The notes under the pieces: model-generated | Seen by the model: only the letters and a program-made list of their open reading frames with translations | Databases searched by the model: none | Told to the model about the DNA's origin: nothing | Part shown: positions 33,006 through 45,036 of the stretch, piece by piece | Position numbering within the stretch: the first letter of the stretch is position 1 | Layout: every line of letters starts with the position of its first letter | Position numbers and translations under genes: made by a program | Assembly: GCA_021521415.1 (NCBI GenBank) | Contig: JAIQDT010000172.1 | Coordinates: forward strand, 1,322,501-1,386,500 | Direction: 5' to 3' | From: Bidens hawaiensis | Taxonomy: Eukaryota; Streptophyta; Magnoliopsida; Asterales; Asteraceae | DNA: 64,000 nucleotides

Positions 33006-34185
33006 TTTTGCGGAAATAGGTGGGGGTATTTCTTCCGAAATTCGTCCTTTCGTTCCCACGTATAATCTGGGCCTCGTTGCGAGTTCCATCTAACTTTGAC
33101 CAACGAGATCTTATTGTGTCAAAGTTGTTTGATTTTCCCGTCTACTATTTCTATGGGCTCCTCTACAATGTTGAGCTTATCATTTAATTGGACACCCTCT
33201 AAAGGTAACACCGATGTCTCTTCCGACAGACACCTTTTCAAGTTTGACACGTGAAACACGTTGTGAACTGCACTCAGTTCATCAGGCAGTTCTAATCGGT
33301 ATGCTACAGGACCGATTTTTGCAATAATGTCGAACGGTCCAATGTATCTTGGGGCTAACTTCCCCGCCTTTCCAAATCTGACTACTCCTTTCCAAGGTGA
33401 TACTTTCAAATATACTTTATCACCTTTCTCAAATGATAACGGTTTTCTACGGGTATCGGCATAACTCTTCTGTCGATCCCGTGCGGCCTTCAGATTGTTC
33501 TTAATTTCAAGAATTTTGCTGGTCGTTTCCTGGACCAGATCTGATCTAATAGCCTGTGTGTCGCCCACTTCAGTCCAGCAGAGTGGTGATCGGCATTTCC
33601 GACCATACAATGCTTCGTAAGGCGCTGCCTTTATGCTGCTATGATAACTGTTATTATAGGAAAATTCAACGAGTGGAAGATGTTGATCCCAATTTCCTTT
33701 AAAATCCAGTACGCATGCACGAAGCAAATCCTCCAGTGTTTGGATGGTCCTCTCAGACTGACCATCGGTCTGAGGGTGGTAAGCTGTGCTTAGATCAATA
33801 CGCGTTCCCAACGCTTCTTAGACAGCTTTCCAAAGGTTGGAGGTGAAATAGCTATCCCGATCAGGGATGATCGAGATGGGTATACCATGACGAGACACAA
33901 TTTCATTTATATAAATCTGTGCAAGCCTCTCAGTGTTAAAATTATTCCTAATCGGAATAAAATGTGCCGATTTGGTTAATCGATCCACGACTACCCAAAT
34001 TGCATCATGTCCTCGGGACGTCTTGGGGAGGTGTGTCACAAAATCCATCGTGATCTGCTCCCACTTCCATTCAGGAATTTCCGGTTGTAGTAACATTCCC
34101 GAAGGTTTCTGGTGCTCTGCCTTAACCCTCGCACATGTCGTACATTTACCGACATACGTTGCGATATCCTTTTGAGTCAGAAGGG
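33006..34185 (-). pseudogene. GypC integrase (N-terminal part missing), fused to RT
   Basis: Read on the minus strand from [19 protein letters not shown] (half of the zinc finger), through [13 protein letters not shown] and [12 protein letters not shown] with the first core Asp, [11 protein letters not shown] with the second, and [15 protein letters not shown] with the Glu. [31 protein letters not shown] and the C-terminal WNSQRGPDYTWERKDEF follow, ending KKYPHLFPQKE near 33010. A TAA at 33818-33820 replaces Gln (CAA to TAA) and a TGA at 33119-33121 replaces Arg (CGA to TGA). The catalytic triad itself is intact. The N-terminal HH part of the zinc finger was lost with RNase H. Confidence 0.9.
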
Positions 34186-35345
34186 TTAAAGGTTGGGCGA
34201 TGCTGGAAAAGTTCTCTATAAATCGACGATAGTATCCAGCTAAGCCTAAGAATTGGCGGATTTCCTTTGGCGATTTAGGCGCTTGCCAATTCTTAATTGC
34301 TTCAACCTTACTTGGATCAACGTGTATTCCTTGATGGTTTATAACGTGACCAAGGAATTGCACTTCTTGTAACCAGAAGTTACACTTAGAGAATTTTGCA
34401 TACAACTTCTCCTGATTTAGAAGCTCTAAAATTAATCTTAAGTGTTGCTCGTGCTCTTCTTTACTCTTCGAGTATATCAAAATATCGTCAATAAACACGA
34501 TGACGAACTTATCGAGGTAGGGTTTACAGACTCGATTCATGAGATCCATGAATACTGCTGGCGCATTTGTTAGTCCAAAAGGCATAACTAAGAACTCGTA
34601 ATGGCCGTAGCGAGTCCGGAATGCGGTTTTTGGGATATCCTCCTCCTGAATTCTAACCTGATTGTATCCCGATCTAAGATCGATTTTTTTTTTTGGAGAA
34701 ATAGCTCGCACCCTGCAGCTGGTCAAACAGGTCATCAATTCGAGGAAGAGGGTACGTATTTTTTTTGATTGTTAGCTTGTTCAACTCCCTGTAATCAATG
34801 CACATTCTAAGGCTCCCGTCCTTCTTTTTCACGAATAATACAGGTGCACTCCACGGGGAATAACTAGGATGTATAAATCCTTTATCCAACAATTCTTGCA
34901 ACTGATTGGATAATTCTTGCATCACGGATGGTGCAAGTCGGTAGGGCGCCTTAGCAACAGGGCCAGCTTGAAGTAATAAGTCGATTCTGAATTCGACCTG
35001 TTGGGTTGGCGGTAATCCAGGAAGTTCCTCTGGGAAAACTTGTGGAAATTCACGTACTACTGGGATATCGTCCACCCGTTTTTCCTTGGGGTCCGTGGCC
35101 GTCAAGCTCGCTAGATACGCCACGCATCCCTGGTGTATATATTTTAACACCTTGAGGTGGGATATAAACGGTATCATATTGCCCGACTTCTCACCCTGCA
35201 CTAATACCTCTTCGTCATCCGACACCCGGATCTTGACGATTTTCTTTTCACAGTTTATTTCTACCTTGCTACGTGCTAACCAATCTATTCCCACTATCAC
35301 GTCAAAACTACCCAATTCTACTGGTAACAAGTCAATCAGAAAGGA
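34186..35345 (-). pseudogene. GypC protease end and reverse transcriptase
   Basis: Minus strand: [17 protein letters not shown] (end of the protease region), a linker, then RT blocks [56 protein letters not shown] run of A residues near 34681-34690 shifts the frame. RT resumes with [32 protein letters not shown], catalytic FIDDILIYS and [16 protein letters not shown] to LTLLTQKD near 34170. At that point it joins integrase in frame. All seven RT blocks seem present, so only the A-run and the upstream stop spoil this domain. Confidence 0.9.
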
Positions 35346-36928
35346 TTATTCGTTCAGAATAAAAGGGCAATTCCGAACTATCTGATTAACTATCATGGTT
35401 TTACCGTTAGCGACTTCTACGGTGTAAGGTTCTATGGTTTCACCAATAGGAAGGTTTGCTATCGACAGGAATCTAACAGAGACAAAACTTCTATCGGCGC
35501 CTGTATCAAATAATACAGAAGAGTAATGATCAGAGACGAGGAATGTACCTTCACTACGCTGGGGTCCTGGCGTGCCTCGTTCACCCCCATCACGAATGCT
35601 CGGCCTCGCGCCGGATTGGACAACGATGCCTGACCTGAGGGTTGCCTCCTGTTTCCTCCCTGGTTCAGTTTCGGACAGTGTCTTTGGAAGTGATCCGTGC
35701 TGCCGCATTCATAGCAAGCACGGCTGGTGGTCACCATTTGGTTTTCTTGTGGTTTTTGTTGTCGGGCTGGTTGGGTCCTAACTGGCTGCGCACGGATAGG
35801 TTGTGGTTGTCGGTTCAGATTATTCAAGTTTGTCTTACATCTCGGTGCGTAGTGCCCTTCCCTGCCACACCGATGGCACACTACCCCCCTACACTCGCCA
35901 CCATGCTGGTAACCGCATTTTCCACACCTAGGAAACGTCCTTGTCTGCGGTTCCTGCCTTCCGCCTGAACTAGTCATGGCGTAGTTCTGGGCAGTGGGCC
36001 GGGCACGTTTATTTTGTTGCCTCTCCTGGATCCTATTGTCATACGTGCCTCGCTTTCCCCCAGCGGACTCTCCGGCCACCTTCAGTGACCCACTCCTCAC
36101 GAAATCGTACGTGACGATACCAGCTTGCGTCACCACACCCTCAAACGTCTTGTGTCCCCCAGAGTTGACTATACTCCTTACTATTGGAGTTAGTCCCCAT
36201 ATATAACAGTCAATCCTCTTTGACTCCGGGGTGACCAACCATGGCACCAGTCGTGACAACTCATTAAATCGGTTCGTATAACCCAAGTGGTCTGCCCCCT
36301 GCATCTCCAGGTTCCACAATTCGTTTTCTAATTTCTGCAGTTCATTTTTCGGGCAGAAATGTTCTAGTACAAGGGCTTTAAGTTCTGCCCAGGTCATGCG
36401 GTTTATCGCTGCCTGACCGTGAGTTTGCACTATTGTGTTCCACCATGACAAGGCATGGTCCGTGAACGTGCAGGTAGCATACTTAACAATGTACTCCTCA
36501 GGGCAGTTACTGATGTTCACAACCGACTCTATTTTTCCAATCCACTTAACCAACCCATTGGGTCCCTCAGACCCGCTAAATTCTAGGGGCTTGCACAACA
36601 TAGAATCTTTAATTGAACATCCCCTTGTTGCAGGAGTCGGTTCAGTGCGGTTCGTTTCTACACTGGGTATAGGGCCAGTGCTATTTGTAACGACCACCCT
36701 AGGCGGCGTGTCATTACTAGGAATCGGGTTACCATTCGGTGGAGGATTAACATTTTGTTCCCCAACATTATTGGTGGTCGTTTGATTGCTCGCAGGGTCT
36801 GGATTGGTCGTATTGTTAATACTGGCGGCGATGCGCGATACTATATCCAGAATCGCCGCCTCTAACTGTCGAGCAATCAGACGACTCACATCCACTTCCG
36901 ACAATTGGGCTGAACGTTTTGGTGCCAT
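35346..36928 (-). pseudogene. gag: GypC Gag and aspartic protease
   Basis: Gag starts at the ATG complementary to 36926-36928 (MAPKRSAQLSEVD); the frame extends 15 codons upstream, but that part is leader. The capsid region has VKWIGKIESVVNISNC and the TWAELKALVLEHFCP block typical of gypsy Gag. Three Cys/His knuckles follow: CGKCGYQHGGEC, CHRCGREGHYAPRC and CYECGSTDHFQRHC. A one-base loss near 35548 shifts the frame just before the protease, whose active site FDTGADRSFVS is read in the second frame. A TAA at 35346-35348 stops it. Gag itself is otherwise intact. Confidence 0.92.
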
Positions 36929-37299
36929 TCTACACAACATCAAGAAAATATATATAATTAATACAAGTTCCAATCATAAAACATAACAAACATTCCATTC
37001 ATTAACAAACATTAATACATTTTACATCCATATCAGTTCACATACGTTTCCTGGCATCATTACATAAGTTAAGTTTTCCTACATAGGGCCTATGTCGGCA
37101 TCATCTCGACATAACCCACAATGGGTCAGTGCTTGAATGATACCCAAAAGTATCTATAACGATATACCCCAAAAGAGACCCTCTAAGGGCCAGTGGTTGT
37201 ATTATAACTACCCAAGATTCATTCTATGTTAGCATCACCACTAACTGCTTACACCGAGTATCAAAAAGCGGCCCCTGACTACCACCACCCAAACATGAT

Positions 37300-37914
37300 C
37301 TAAACACGGTGGTATACCAACCACGCCAACACCGCCACCATCCCCACAATCACTGCCATTAAACACCGGATCCGTGTTTCCATCCGGTCAATCAACCCCA
37401 GGGAGTAGGCGTCCTCCCTCCTCAGCTGCGCGATCGCATGCTGGCTGTCCAGTATGCAATCCACCAATTGATTTCTCCTCTGAATACCCACCGTCAAGGC
37501 GGTGGTGTGCTCATTCATCCGCTCGGTGAGCACCCGGAGCCACGCCGCCTCGGTGGAGGGACGCTCATCCCTCACTGGCCTGGGGGTACCCCACACAGGT
37601 GGCGGCACAGGCCCGGGCTGGGGGCGGGAGGACTCGCCTCTGTGGTAAGTGGATCTGGGTGGGGTAGAGGTAGGTGGAACATACGGGACACCGATCCGCG
37701 CCGTGAGGCGGGGACCGGGTCTGGGAGGGGTGAGGGTGACCTGAGGTGCGGGTGGGGTGGGAGACCTGGTAACCCTTGTAGGGGAGGACAAGCTAGCACT
37801 CCTAAGGCTAGTCTCAGAGGGCTCGGTGCTGGAAGCTAAGCGTACACTCCTAGAGTCCCCGGAACTGGCCTCCTCCGGGTCCTCCTCTACAGATAAACTT
37901 CGTGATCTTGACAT
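37300..37914 (-). CDS. Additional ORF between GypC primer site and gag, with C-terminal membrane segment
   Basis: 204 codons from the ATG complementary to 37912-37914, intact. The first ~115 residues are Ser/Pro/Arg-rich (MSRSRSLSVEEDPEE, then PRPGPR, PPTSTPPRS). A predicted helical part follows (TEAAWLRVLTERMNEHTTAL, RRNQLVDCILDSQHAIAQLR). The C-terminus is a hydrophobic stretch near residues 183-200 (CLMAVIVGMVAVLAWLVY) ending HRV, which looks like a tail anchor. GC content is clearly above that of the neighbouring leader. I do not recognise the family. Extra ORFs upstream of gag are known in Tat/Ogre gypsy elements, but I know of none standard for Tekay. The flanking stretches 36929-37299 and 37915-38260 show no gene. 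Confidence 0.55.
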   Translation of the reverse strand: MSRSRSLSVEEDPEEASSGDSRSVRLASSTEPSETSLRSASLSSPTRVTRSPTPPAPQVTLTPPRPGPRLTARIGVPYVPPTSTPPRSTYHRGESSRPQPGPVPPPVWGTPRPVRDERPSTEAAWLRVLTERMNEHTTALTVGIQRRNQLVDCILDSQHAIAQLRREDAYSLGLIDRMETRIRCLMAVIVGMVAVLAWLVYHRV

Positions 37915-38260
37915 GCTTACCTGTACACAAGTTAGCAAATATATAGTCCTTTTCATAATGTAAATCCTAATTAAATTAATATACACACATTCATACAACC
38001 TTGTCACATAAAAATATTATCATATACTTACACATATGTTGCCGATTTTACCTATTAAAGTCCCCCGTGACTTCCTCTGAATTCCCTCGTGCGGACAAGT
38101 CTGTTATTATGTTCCGGACCATAATAACTCACTTGTGCATCCAAGTTCATCCAGACCTCGTCACAATAATTTATTAGTTGATATTCAGATTCTATAACAC
38201 TTGAGCTACTGGTTATATTTTAGGTATCTTTTAAAGACATCCTAATTCTTTATAACCAAT

Positions 38261-38273
38261 GGCTCTGATACCA
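38261..38273 (-). promoter_or_regulatory. GypC primer binding site
   Basis: Minus strand TGGTATCAGAGCC, complementary to initiator Met tRNA, five bases from the 5' LTR. Confidence 0.9.
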
Positions 38274-38278
38274 AGTTC

Positions 38279-41200
38279 TGTAACACCCCGTAACCGCAGC
38301 GGAAACGTACACGGGATGCAACAGACGCATCTGATATCAACAGCATTGCTTATAAAGAAAACACCACTACATTAATTTACTTCATTTTACATTGTTTCGA
38401 GTTTAGTTCCTGACTAGGCGATAACACATATGTTTTACCAACATTACATCAACATATATAATACAAAATGAACCCTATGCTTCCACAAATAGCACGCATC
38501 ATCAAACATATAGCACTTATTCCAGTTTGGGGGTACCTAGAAAGCATGGAAAGAAAACGGGTCAACTACGAATAGTTGGTGAGTTTCACTGATTTAAATA
38601 AACATTGACAATTCATTATAATAAATCATATATTAGCGATGTAATTATGCTGAGCCCACAAGTGAAACCTCTGACTATCACACACAACCCCGTGGCATAC
38701 TCCGCCCACGAACCTGCCCCAAACCGCTATGCCTAACATTACATAGCAAAATAAATATAACACCCAATATAGACATGTGCAACTGGCTGGGAAACATCAG
38801 CAAATCCATGCCGGACCAGTTGGGTTTGTCAGACCAATAGTACTATCCACACTCTACCGGCTTTCAGTTAATCACTCGTGTTGCGGGGCCTTACAATGTT
38901 AGTAACTCAGACAATTACCATCTTAGTACATTTCCGTACGATTCCCGTACAATAAAACATATATAAATGCACGCAAATCTATGCGTTCAGTATGTACTTA
39001 AACATTTTAGTAACAACATGCTTTCCGCCCCGGGAAAATATTCGAAAACAATTCAGGAAAAAGGGGGCTCGTGAAAACTCACCTTCTTGTGAGCAAAGAT
39101 GTACTACGGTGCACGGCTACTGGTACAGATCTGTAATACGATCCCCAAATCGTTACTACACAATTTCTATCAATATAACTTAAATTCGTGTTAACCGGTA
39201 CGTCTGGGGACACTGCTAACCCAGTACCGTACATGATCCGGGGACCATGTTAACCCCGATACACTTCTCAGGACTTAGATTGTGATATCACTTAGAGTTC
39301 CTTAGTCAAAACTACCATTAGTTTGTTTTCTCGTTTTGCGTGTCTAGCACGGTTATTCGTCTTTATGTTTTCAAAAGATGAGTTTGGCCACATACGGCCC
39401 GAAAATAGTTGTTGATATTTTAATTAAAGTGGTGAAATTAGAGCTCGGTTAGACACCCCGTTTGGCCGCGGGGCCCGTTTCCGCCTTTAATACGCCGGAA
39501 ACGGTTAAGTCGGGTAACATTACCCTAATCATCCGAATTATTTTCGGATGATTTATTTTTACTTGATTAACTTAGTTTCATAAAAATCATCCATTTTTAA
39601 GGTTTTCAAACACCAGTCAGCTCGCTTAGGCGAACTTCGCCGGTTTACTCGTTTTAAGCTTTAAAAGTTTGTTTTAAAAGTTCCATTTAGCACAAATAAA
39701 TATCCGTTTAGTCTCGGACCTTGAAATTTTGTACAAACCATATTTTGACAGTAAGGAATTTTATAAAATTTTTCCAGAATTAATTTTTATATCTAAAATT
39801 TATTTAACCATTTTTAAACGTCATTTAAACACCAAATATGTCGAAAATACCAAACGACCTTCGAAAAATCCCAAATTTTTCTGGGATGACCCCTGTCACC
39901 CAAATAGTTCTCTGTAATTTTTCCAGAACCAAAAACTCATTTTTCATGCTATTTTACCAAAACCGAGCTAGAAATTCCTAGAACTCGTTTTACCGAAAAG
40001 CCGACCTAGACTTCTCCAATGAACCTGAAATTTTGTGTGTGACTTTTATATGTTATAAAAAGCTTATCTTAAATTTTCCAGAATTTTTCATAATGTTTAG
40101 CTATTTTTCACCATTTTTGGCCAAAACCGAGCATTAAATTCACCAAATATTCATCCTTTATCCAAAAATCACCAAAAATTCACGGATCTCATATTTTCAT
40201 GTGTAGATCATCTCTGTGAAATTTCGTGACCCAACTCTAAGTCTACCATAATCTGTCCGAATCATACAAATCACACGAAAAACCAAACTACCTTGTGTTT
40301 CTAGCGTTAGATCGCAAAGATCTTGGTTTCTAGCCTTTGCTAGCAACTAGATACAACACCTACAAGCACAACAACACCACACCAAGCAAGTTATACCCAC
40401 AATCAAGCCATTTCTTTCATGGTTTCGATTAAAACATCAAAACAAAGATTTTGACCGTAAAAATTCGTTTTTGACTCTTTTAACTACTTTCTTGGACCAA
40501 GATCCTTTGTATAACTTGTATACATCACTTGATCCTCCAAGAATCGGTTTTATCTCGGGTTTTCACCCATTTTTCATTTGAAACCTCATTTTCTCAAGAT
40601 TATGGAATCAAAACTACGAATCAAACATTATAACCGTGTTTTTACCTTACAATTCTTGTTAGAAATGAAGGGTTTTGGATGAATGTGTAAAGGGTTGAAA
40701 GGGTTTTGGAGCTGGAGAGTTAGAAAAAAGAAAAATGAATTGTGTATGTGTGTGCATAGACCGATCGGTCTTGATGTGGTGTGGGGTGGGGCCCACATCT
40801 CAAATATTGGCCACACATTTGGATTGTGTAATCTGGATAATGTTGTGGACAATCTGGTTCAGTTCGTTTCTCGGTTAAACGTTTAATTCCACTCAAAACG
40901 AGGCCAAAACGGTTGTTTTTCGGCTTAAAATGAAATTTATATAAAACTGATTTAAAAACTTTAAAAAAAACTTAAACCATGACATTTAATGACTTAACAC
41001 ATCGTATTGTCGGTAATTGTGCATCTTTTTCGGCTTGATCGATCGTCTCTTGCTTGGTTTGATGTTAAAGGTTTCGTTTATCGTACCGACGTACTAATAA
41101 ACCGAAATCCTTTTTCTGTGCTATAATTCACTTTTCCCGAAGCTTTAATACTTCTTAAACATCACTAAACATTATATATTTCGTCTATAATGTAATTCCC

Positions 41201-41395
41201 GATTCGTTCGGGTTTCAATAACCGTTCATCGATTAATCGTAATTCCGATACGACTAGTTGTGCATTTGAGTATAATTCGTACTGAGAATCTTATATACTC
41301 GTATAATCACATTATAATTCATATATTCAATATTAAATAACACGTAAATAGTATATTCCGGCTAGGGTATACCTAAATTTGCCGGAATTGTTACA
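38279..41395 (-). repeat. GypC 5' LTR (3117 bp)
   Basis: Matches 29831-32949 with scattered substitutions and a few short length differences (such as a three-base GTT near 39410). Confidence 0.93.
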
Positions 41396-42743
41396 TATCT
41401 TGTTCATCATTCGTCCATACACATTCATGACTAACCTTACTTTATAAAGGGCATTTCACCCTACATACCTCGGATATTATTAGGGTTCGGTACCCTCCAT
41501 CCTCATATATTATTATGGCCCGGTCTCCCTTCATCCTCGGATAGTATTAGGGTCCGGTACCCTCAATCCTCGAATATTGTTAGGGTTCGGTCTCTATTCA
41601 ACCTCGGATATTATTAGGGTCCGCTCACCCTTTCTTCCATACCTCCATACCATACTTTTCTATATACATAATCGTAAGTTTCATACATACATACATCATT
41701 CATTATTCATCTACAACATATATATCATCAAACCGTTACTTGGCAGTACATGCAATACCCGAAGATCGTTCACGCACCGACAATAAATCATTCCTTCATT
41801 TCACATAATACATATATGGCATACACTTATCACTTTGGATAAGTTTATTAACTAATCACATCGAGTATGCACACAGCCCCGAAAACATAACAAGGAATGG
41901 GGCTAGAAACTCATCTGAATGCAGTTACATTCACTGTTAGTTGTTATTCCTATCTTGAGCTGTGCACGACTAACTGTATAAAAATTACACGTATCTATTA
42001 AACTATCACTACCCACAATGAACGGGGGTCCGGGGGTAGCGCCCCTGGCAGCGGGGTCTAGGGGCGGAAACCCCTAGCAGGGTCCAAGGGGCAGAGCCCC
42101 TGGCTGGGGTCGAGCTGCCAGGTTAGCTTGGAAAAGTTTTATTTCCATTAATTGTCTTAGCACATTTTCCATTAGAATTTTAAGTCATTACTTAATTTGC
42201 TAACTTAAAAGTTCAAGGGATTCTTTGTATTTAAATCATTCTTTTTCTAAGTCCAAGGACTGTTCTGTCATTTTATTAAACTTCTAGTTCGTTACTTTGG
42301 TCTTAACGAATTGGCCTAACATAACGAACTGGTTCTTGTAACGAATTGAACCTTCTAACGAACTGGACCCTTAACGAATCAGTCCATAGGGAACCAGTCC
42401 AAGTAACGAATCAGTCCATCTAATTCGTTATCTCTTATAACGAATGACTATAACGAATCAAGGGTAATGCGTTATCTTTTTCCCTTAACGAATTGGATAC
42501 GGACTAGATCTACTTCATTATGCTCTCTTAGACGAATCAGTGAACGTAGGGACATATCCTAATAATATCCGCGAACGTAGGGAACAGACCCTAATAATAT
42601 CCGCGAATGTAGGGAACGAACCCTAATAATATCTGCGATGGTTGTAGGACGGATTATATGTATATATGTATGTATGAAAGGAAGGAATGGAAGTATGATT
42701 GTATGAAGAAAGGTAAGAAACTATGTTTGTATATGTACCTTGG
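41396..42743 (-). repeat. GypB LTR copy B1, second piece
   Basis: Continues B1 after GypC. It holds a 34-35-bp minisatellite (about five copies, 41466-41636: CCTCGGATATTATTAGGGT) and three inverted copies at 42545-42640. Between them are a GC-rich palindromic cluster (GGGGCAGAGCCCCTGG-like, 42025-42110) and about 15 TAACGAAT/ATTCGTTA sites (42285-42535). It does not end in CA and runs straight into LTR copy B2, so it is truncated. The stretch CATCGAGTATGCACACAGCC is shared with B2. No gene is seen. Confidence 0.75.
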
Positions 42744-45036
42744 TGTAAGGCCACGTTCCCGGTACCTCACTTTAACATCGGATTTACTCATAAACACAGT
42801 TCTTACAATCAGAGTTAATCAAAACTTTCGCGGAATAAATAAAACTTTGATTATTCTTTACAAAACATTACAACTTGTACTTAAATCATAACATAAATCA
42901 TCGTGTTAAAACATCATTTCTTTTATCATTAGATGCCAGCCATTCAATCCATGCCATGTGCCGTCCTCGTGCTAGCTCTTTAGACCTGTTTACCAGCGTG
43001 CATACTAAAAGTCAACTACGTTGAGTGAGTTCTAGTTAATCAAGAAACTTACCATACAACCATTACATGAAATCACATACGTGTCCGAAGATACATAGTC
43101 CGCTGTCTGACCTGTTCACCTTACCACTTAACCACTTAACTATCCCCTACGTCTTAGCCACTTGTTTAAGTAAACACATAGAGGCTTGCCCTCCCACGCA
43201 CTAACGTTATGCCACTTGATAACGAAGGCACGTATAGGCTTACCCTACAACGCACTCTCGTCATGCCACTTTAATAACGAAGGAACGTATAGGCTTACCC
43301 TACCACGTACTATCGTCATGACACTAACACCCTTACTAGACCCTATACCACTTCTATCACACTCTAACTCTACTTGTCTACAACACACTTTCTATCATTA
43401 CATCATTTACATAATAACCAAGTTATGTAATAACATTTACACACACTAATAACCACTTGGAGATCATTCCCATTGGCAGTACGTGCAATATCCGAAGATC
43501 GTTCACGTACCGACAAACATTCATTCATAACGTAATACTTACTATCACATCAATCATTATAGCATACACTAACCACTTACGGTAAGTGTATTCACACTTC
43601 ACATCGAGTATGCACACAACCCCGAAAACATAACAAGAAAATGGGGCTAGAAACTCATCTGAAGTCGGTTACGTTCACTGTTAATGGTTATCCCTTTCTT
43701 GAGTTGTGCACGGCTAACTGTATAACATTTACACGTATCAATTACTACCACTACCCATATCGTATTTCTAGTTTAATTAGAACCTTCAACGAACAGGGAT
43801 TCGGGGGCAGCGCCCCTGGCAGCGGGGTTCTATGGGTGGCAGCCCCTAGCAGGGTCCAAGAGGCAGAGCAATCTCACCTTAAGTGGTTGTATTAACAGAA
43901 TTTTTGTTAGACTTTTAAATTATTATCTAATTCGCCATCTCAGTTTCTATAACGAATTAAGTCTAATTCGTTATCAGATCACACTCCAATTCGTTATCTG
44001 CTTCGCTGTCTTGATTCATTAGCTAATTCTTTATCAGAACACAACCTAATTTGTTATCTAAACATGACTTGATTCGTTATCCTGCATCGTTAGCTTAATT
44101 ATTTATCTTAACATGACTTGTTTCGTTATTATAATTCGTTACCCGAACATAGCTAATTGGTGAATAACGAATCACCTGATTCGTTATCTTATCATAACGA
44201 ACAGGGGAGTAGCTAATCACTTTATTCTTTATCTTAATTAATTGGGCACATAACGAATGATGTGATTCGTTTATCATAACGAATTAGCGTATGTTCTTAT
44301 CCAGACTTTGACTCTGGGTCAAAGTCAAAATTGCCAAGAATACCCAAACAGTCAACACCAGTCAAATCTGCAATAAATCTTCGTTTCTTAACGAAACAAC
44401 ACGATTTTGGTGTCTTTAGATTCGTCTATGCAGCGCCTACAAATCCTAACCATTCAATAGTTTAAAACATCGGGTTTACATGGTGCGATTTATGTATATA
44501 TATTACGTGTATTCATGCTAACAATTAGCCTATCAAACTGTAATCAATTTAAGTAAGTTTAGCTTCGTTGGATTCGTATTTACCATACTAAAACAGATCT
44601 ATGATTTCTAGACTAAATCCGAACTTAAACGAACAAGTTCTCGATATGAACGTATCTTACACGAGGTTTACGAACACGGTCTAGTCTTGGTTTTGTTTTG
44701 GTTCGTCACAACGATCTAGCACCAACGGGTTCGGGTTTCTGCCTTCAGATCTTGGCTTGGGTTTTGGATAATGTTTGTGTGTGTTTTTCAAAGTGTAGGC
44801 TATGGTGTAGAGATGGATAATAATGGAAGGATTGGGGTTTAAGGGGTATTTATACTCCCTTAAGCCCATGGACCTAAGGCCCATCTTTCCTTCTTGGTCC
44901 ATCATTAATTCCATCTAAAGCCTACTTCACCTTCCTTCTCTATTATTTTATTAATTCCCCACTAAATCAAGTAAACTTTTCCATCTTCAACAAATAATAT
45001 ATAAAATATTATTCTTAGAAATTTCGGGATGTTACA
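42744..45036 (-). repeat. GypB LTR copy B2 (about 2.3 kb)
   Basis: TGTAAGGCCACG to GGGATGTTACA, with TG...CA ends. It shares order and landmarks with B1 but is clearly diverged. It contains about 15 ATTCGTTA/TAACGAAT sites between 43918 and 44290 and a GC-rich palindromic cluster at 43800-43868. No matching 5-bp duplication flanks it (CTTGG versus ATTCG), so it may be a recombination product and not a clean solo LTR. Confidence 0.75.

Larger units (their letters stand above)
29831..41395 (-). mobile_element. GypC: complete minus-strand Tekay-like gypsy element, non-autonomous
   Basis: 11,565 bases, bounded by LTRs of 3119 and 3117 bp and flanked by TATCT at 29826-29830 and 41396-41400. The primer binding site, an extra ORF, Gag, protease, RT, integrase and polypurine tract are in minus-strand order. 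The LTRs are about 98-99% identical by eye, making this the youngest large insertion here. Pol is broken by a one-base loss, an A-run shift, stops, and an in-frame deletion of RNase H. The long LTRs and the integrase C-terminus suggest the Tekay/Del lineage of chromoviruses. Confidence 0.94.

Noticed and set aside
35086..37839. Plus-strand ORFs opposite GypC gag, protease and the extra ORF
   Set aside because: They are antisense shadows of minus-strand coding frames with no family resemblance.
30544..40886. Pairs of nearly identical small ORFs (30544/38992, 31283/39729, 32182-32440/40628-40886)
   Set aside because: They are the same positions in the two GypC LTRs. The similarity comes from LTR duplication, not from protein conservation.
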